Source of the DNA: CBDTTW01 sp965363675
GTDB taxonomy: Bacteria > Bacteroidota > Rhodothermia > Rhodothermales > DASSAV01
Assembly (NCBI GenBank): GCA_965363675.1
Contig: CBDTTW010000017.1
Location: 1-26,937 of the forward strand
DNA length: 26,937 nucleotides
Direction of reading: 5' to 3'
Position 1 is the first letter of the stretch, and the number at the start of each line of letters is the position of its first letter. The position numbers and the translations under genes are program-made. Below are positions 26,883 to 26,937 of this stretch, in pieces. The notes below the pieces were generated by a model. That model searched no databases. It saw nothing but the letters and a program-made list of their open reading frames with translations, and was not told the origin of the DNA.

Positions 26883-26937
26883 AGGGGCGCCGGGGTTTGG
26901 GGCGGCGGGGCCGCGTTCAGGCGGGCGCAGCGCCCGG

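Overview
The window is about 27 kb of GC-rich chromosome carrying 23 protein genes packed closely on both strands. I see no phage, transposon, plasmid, CRISPR or defence genes and no tRNA or rRNA. A type IX secretion sorting domain, a Bacteroidota-style LptD, the high GC content, the rarity of Shine-Dalgarno sequences and candidate promoters resembling the Bacteroidota -7 element (TAnnTTTG) suggest a high-GC member of the Bacteroidota/Rhodothermota group, probably Rhodothermales-like. That placement is inference. The O2-dependent HemF indicates an aerobe or microaerobe.

Layout. 2-1234 (+): the end of a secreted T9SS cargo protein. 1299-2612 (+): an HD-domain phosphohydrolase. 2609-6610 (-): mutL-tilS-hpt, with mutL and tilS coupled by an ATGA overlap. 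6611-6913: a divergent intergenic region. 6914-9767 (+): enolase with a strong terminator, an FtsB/DivIC-like division protein and a ROK sugar kinase. 9813-14433 (+): an LptD-like outer-membrane protein, a polysaccharide deacetylase-like protein and an OsmC-family protein. 14512-17109 (+): ribonuclease R and a small membrane protein of unknown function.

17112-21326 (-): hemL, a short methyltransferase-like gene, hemH and hemF. 21433-22134 (+): a DUF1080 lipoprotein facing the other way. 22131-26882 (-): an RluA-type pseudouridine synthase and a YjbR/MmcQ protein (coupled by GTGA), the ABC-F factor EttA, hemE and a dienelactone-hydrolase-like lipoprotein. Together hemL, hemE, hemF and hemH cover the GSA step and three late steps of the protoporphyrin-dependent haem route. 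Protoporphyrinogen oxidase and the early enzymes must lie elsewhere.

Most of the window is ordinary housekeeping, and I did not find a convincing new multi-gene system. The points worth a second look are smaller. They are: a perfect 21-bp tandem duplication over the ftsB-like stop codon; a ROK kinase with all three zinc cysteines replaced; a MutL whose endonuclease motifs are altered; a ferrochelatase with a CxxCxxC tail; a methyltransferase-like protein without a SAM-binding loop in the haem cluster; and a 16-bp all-GC hairpin between hemF and the DUF1080 gene.
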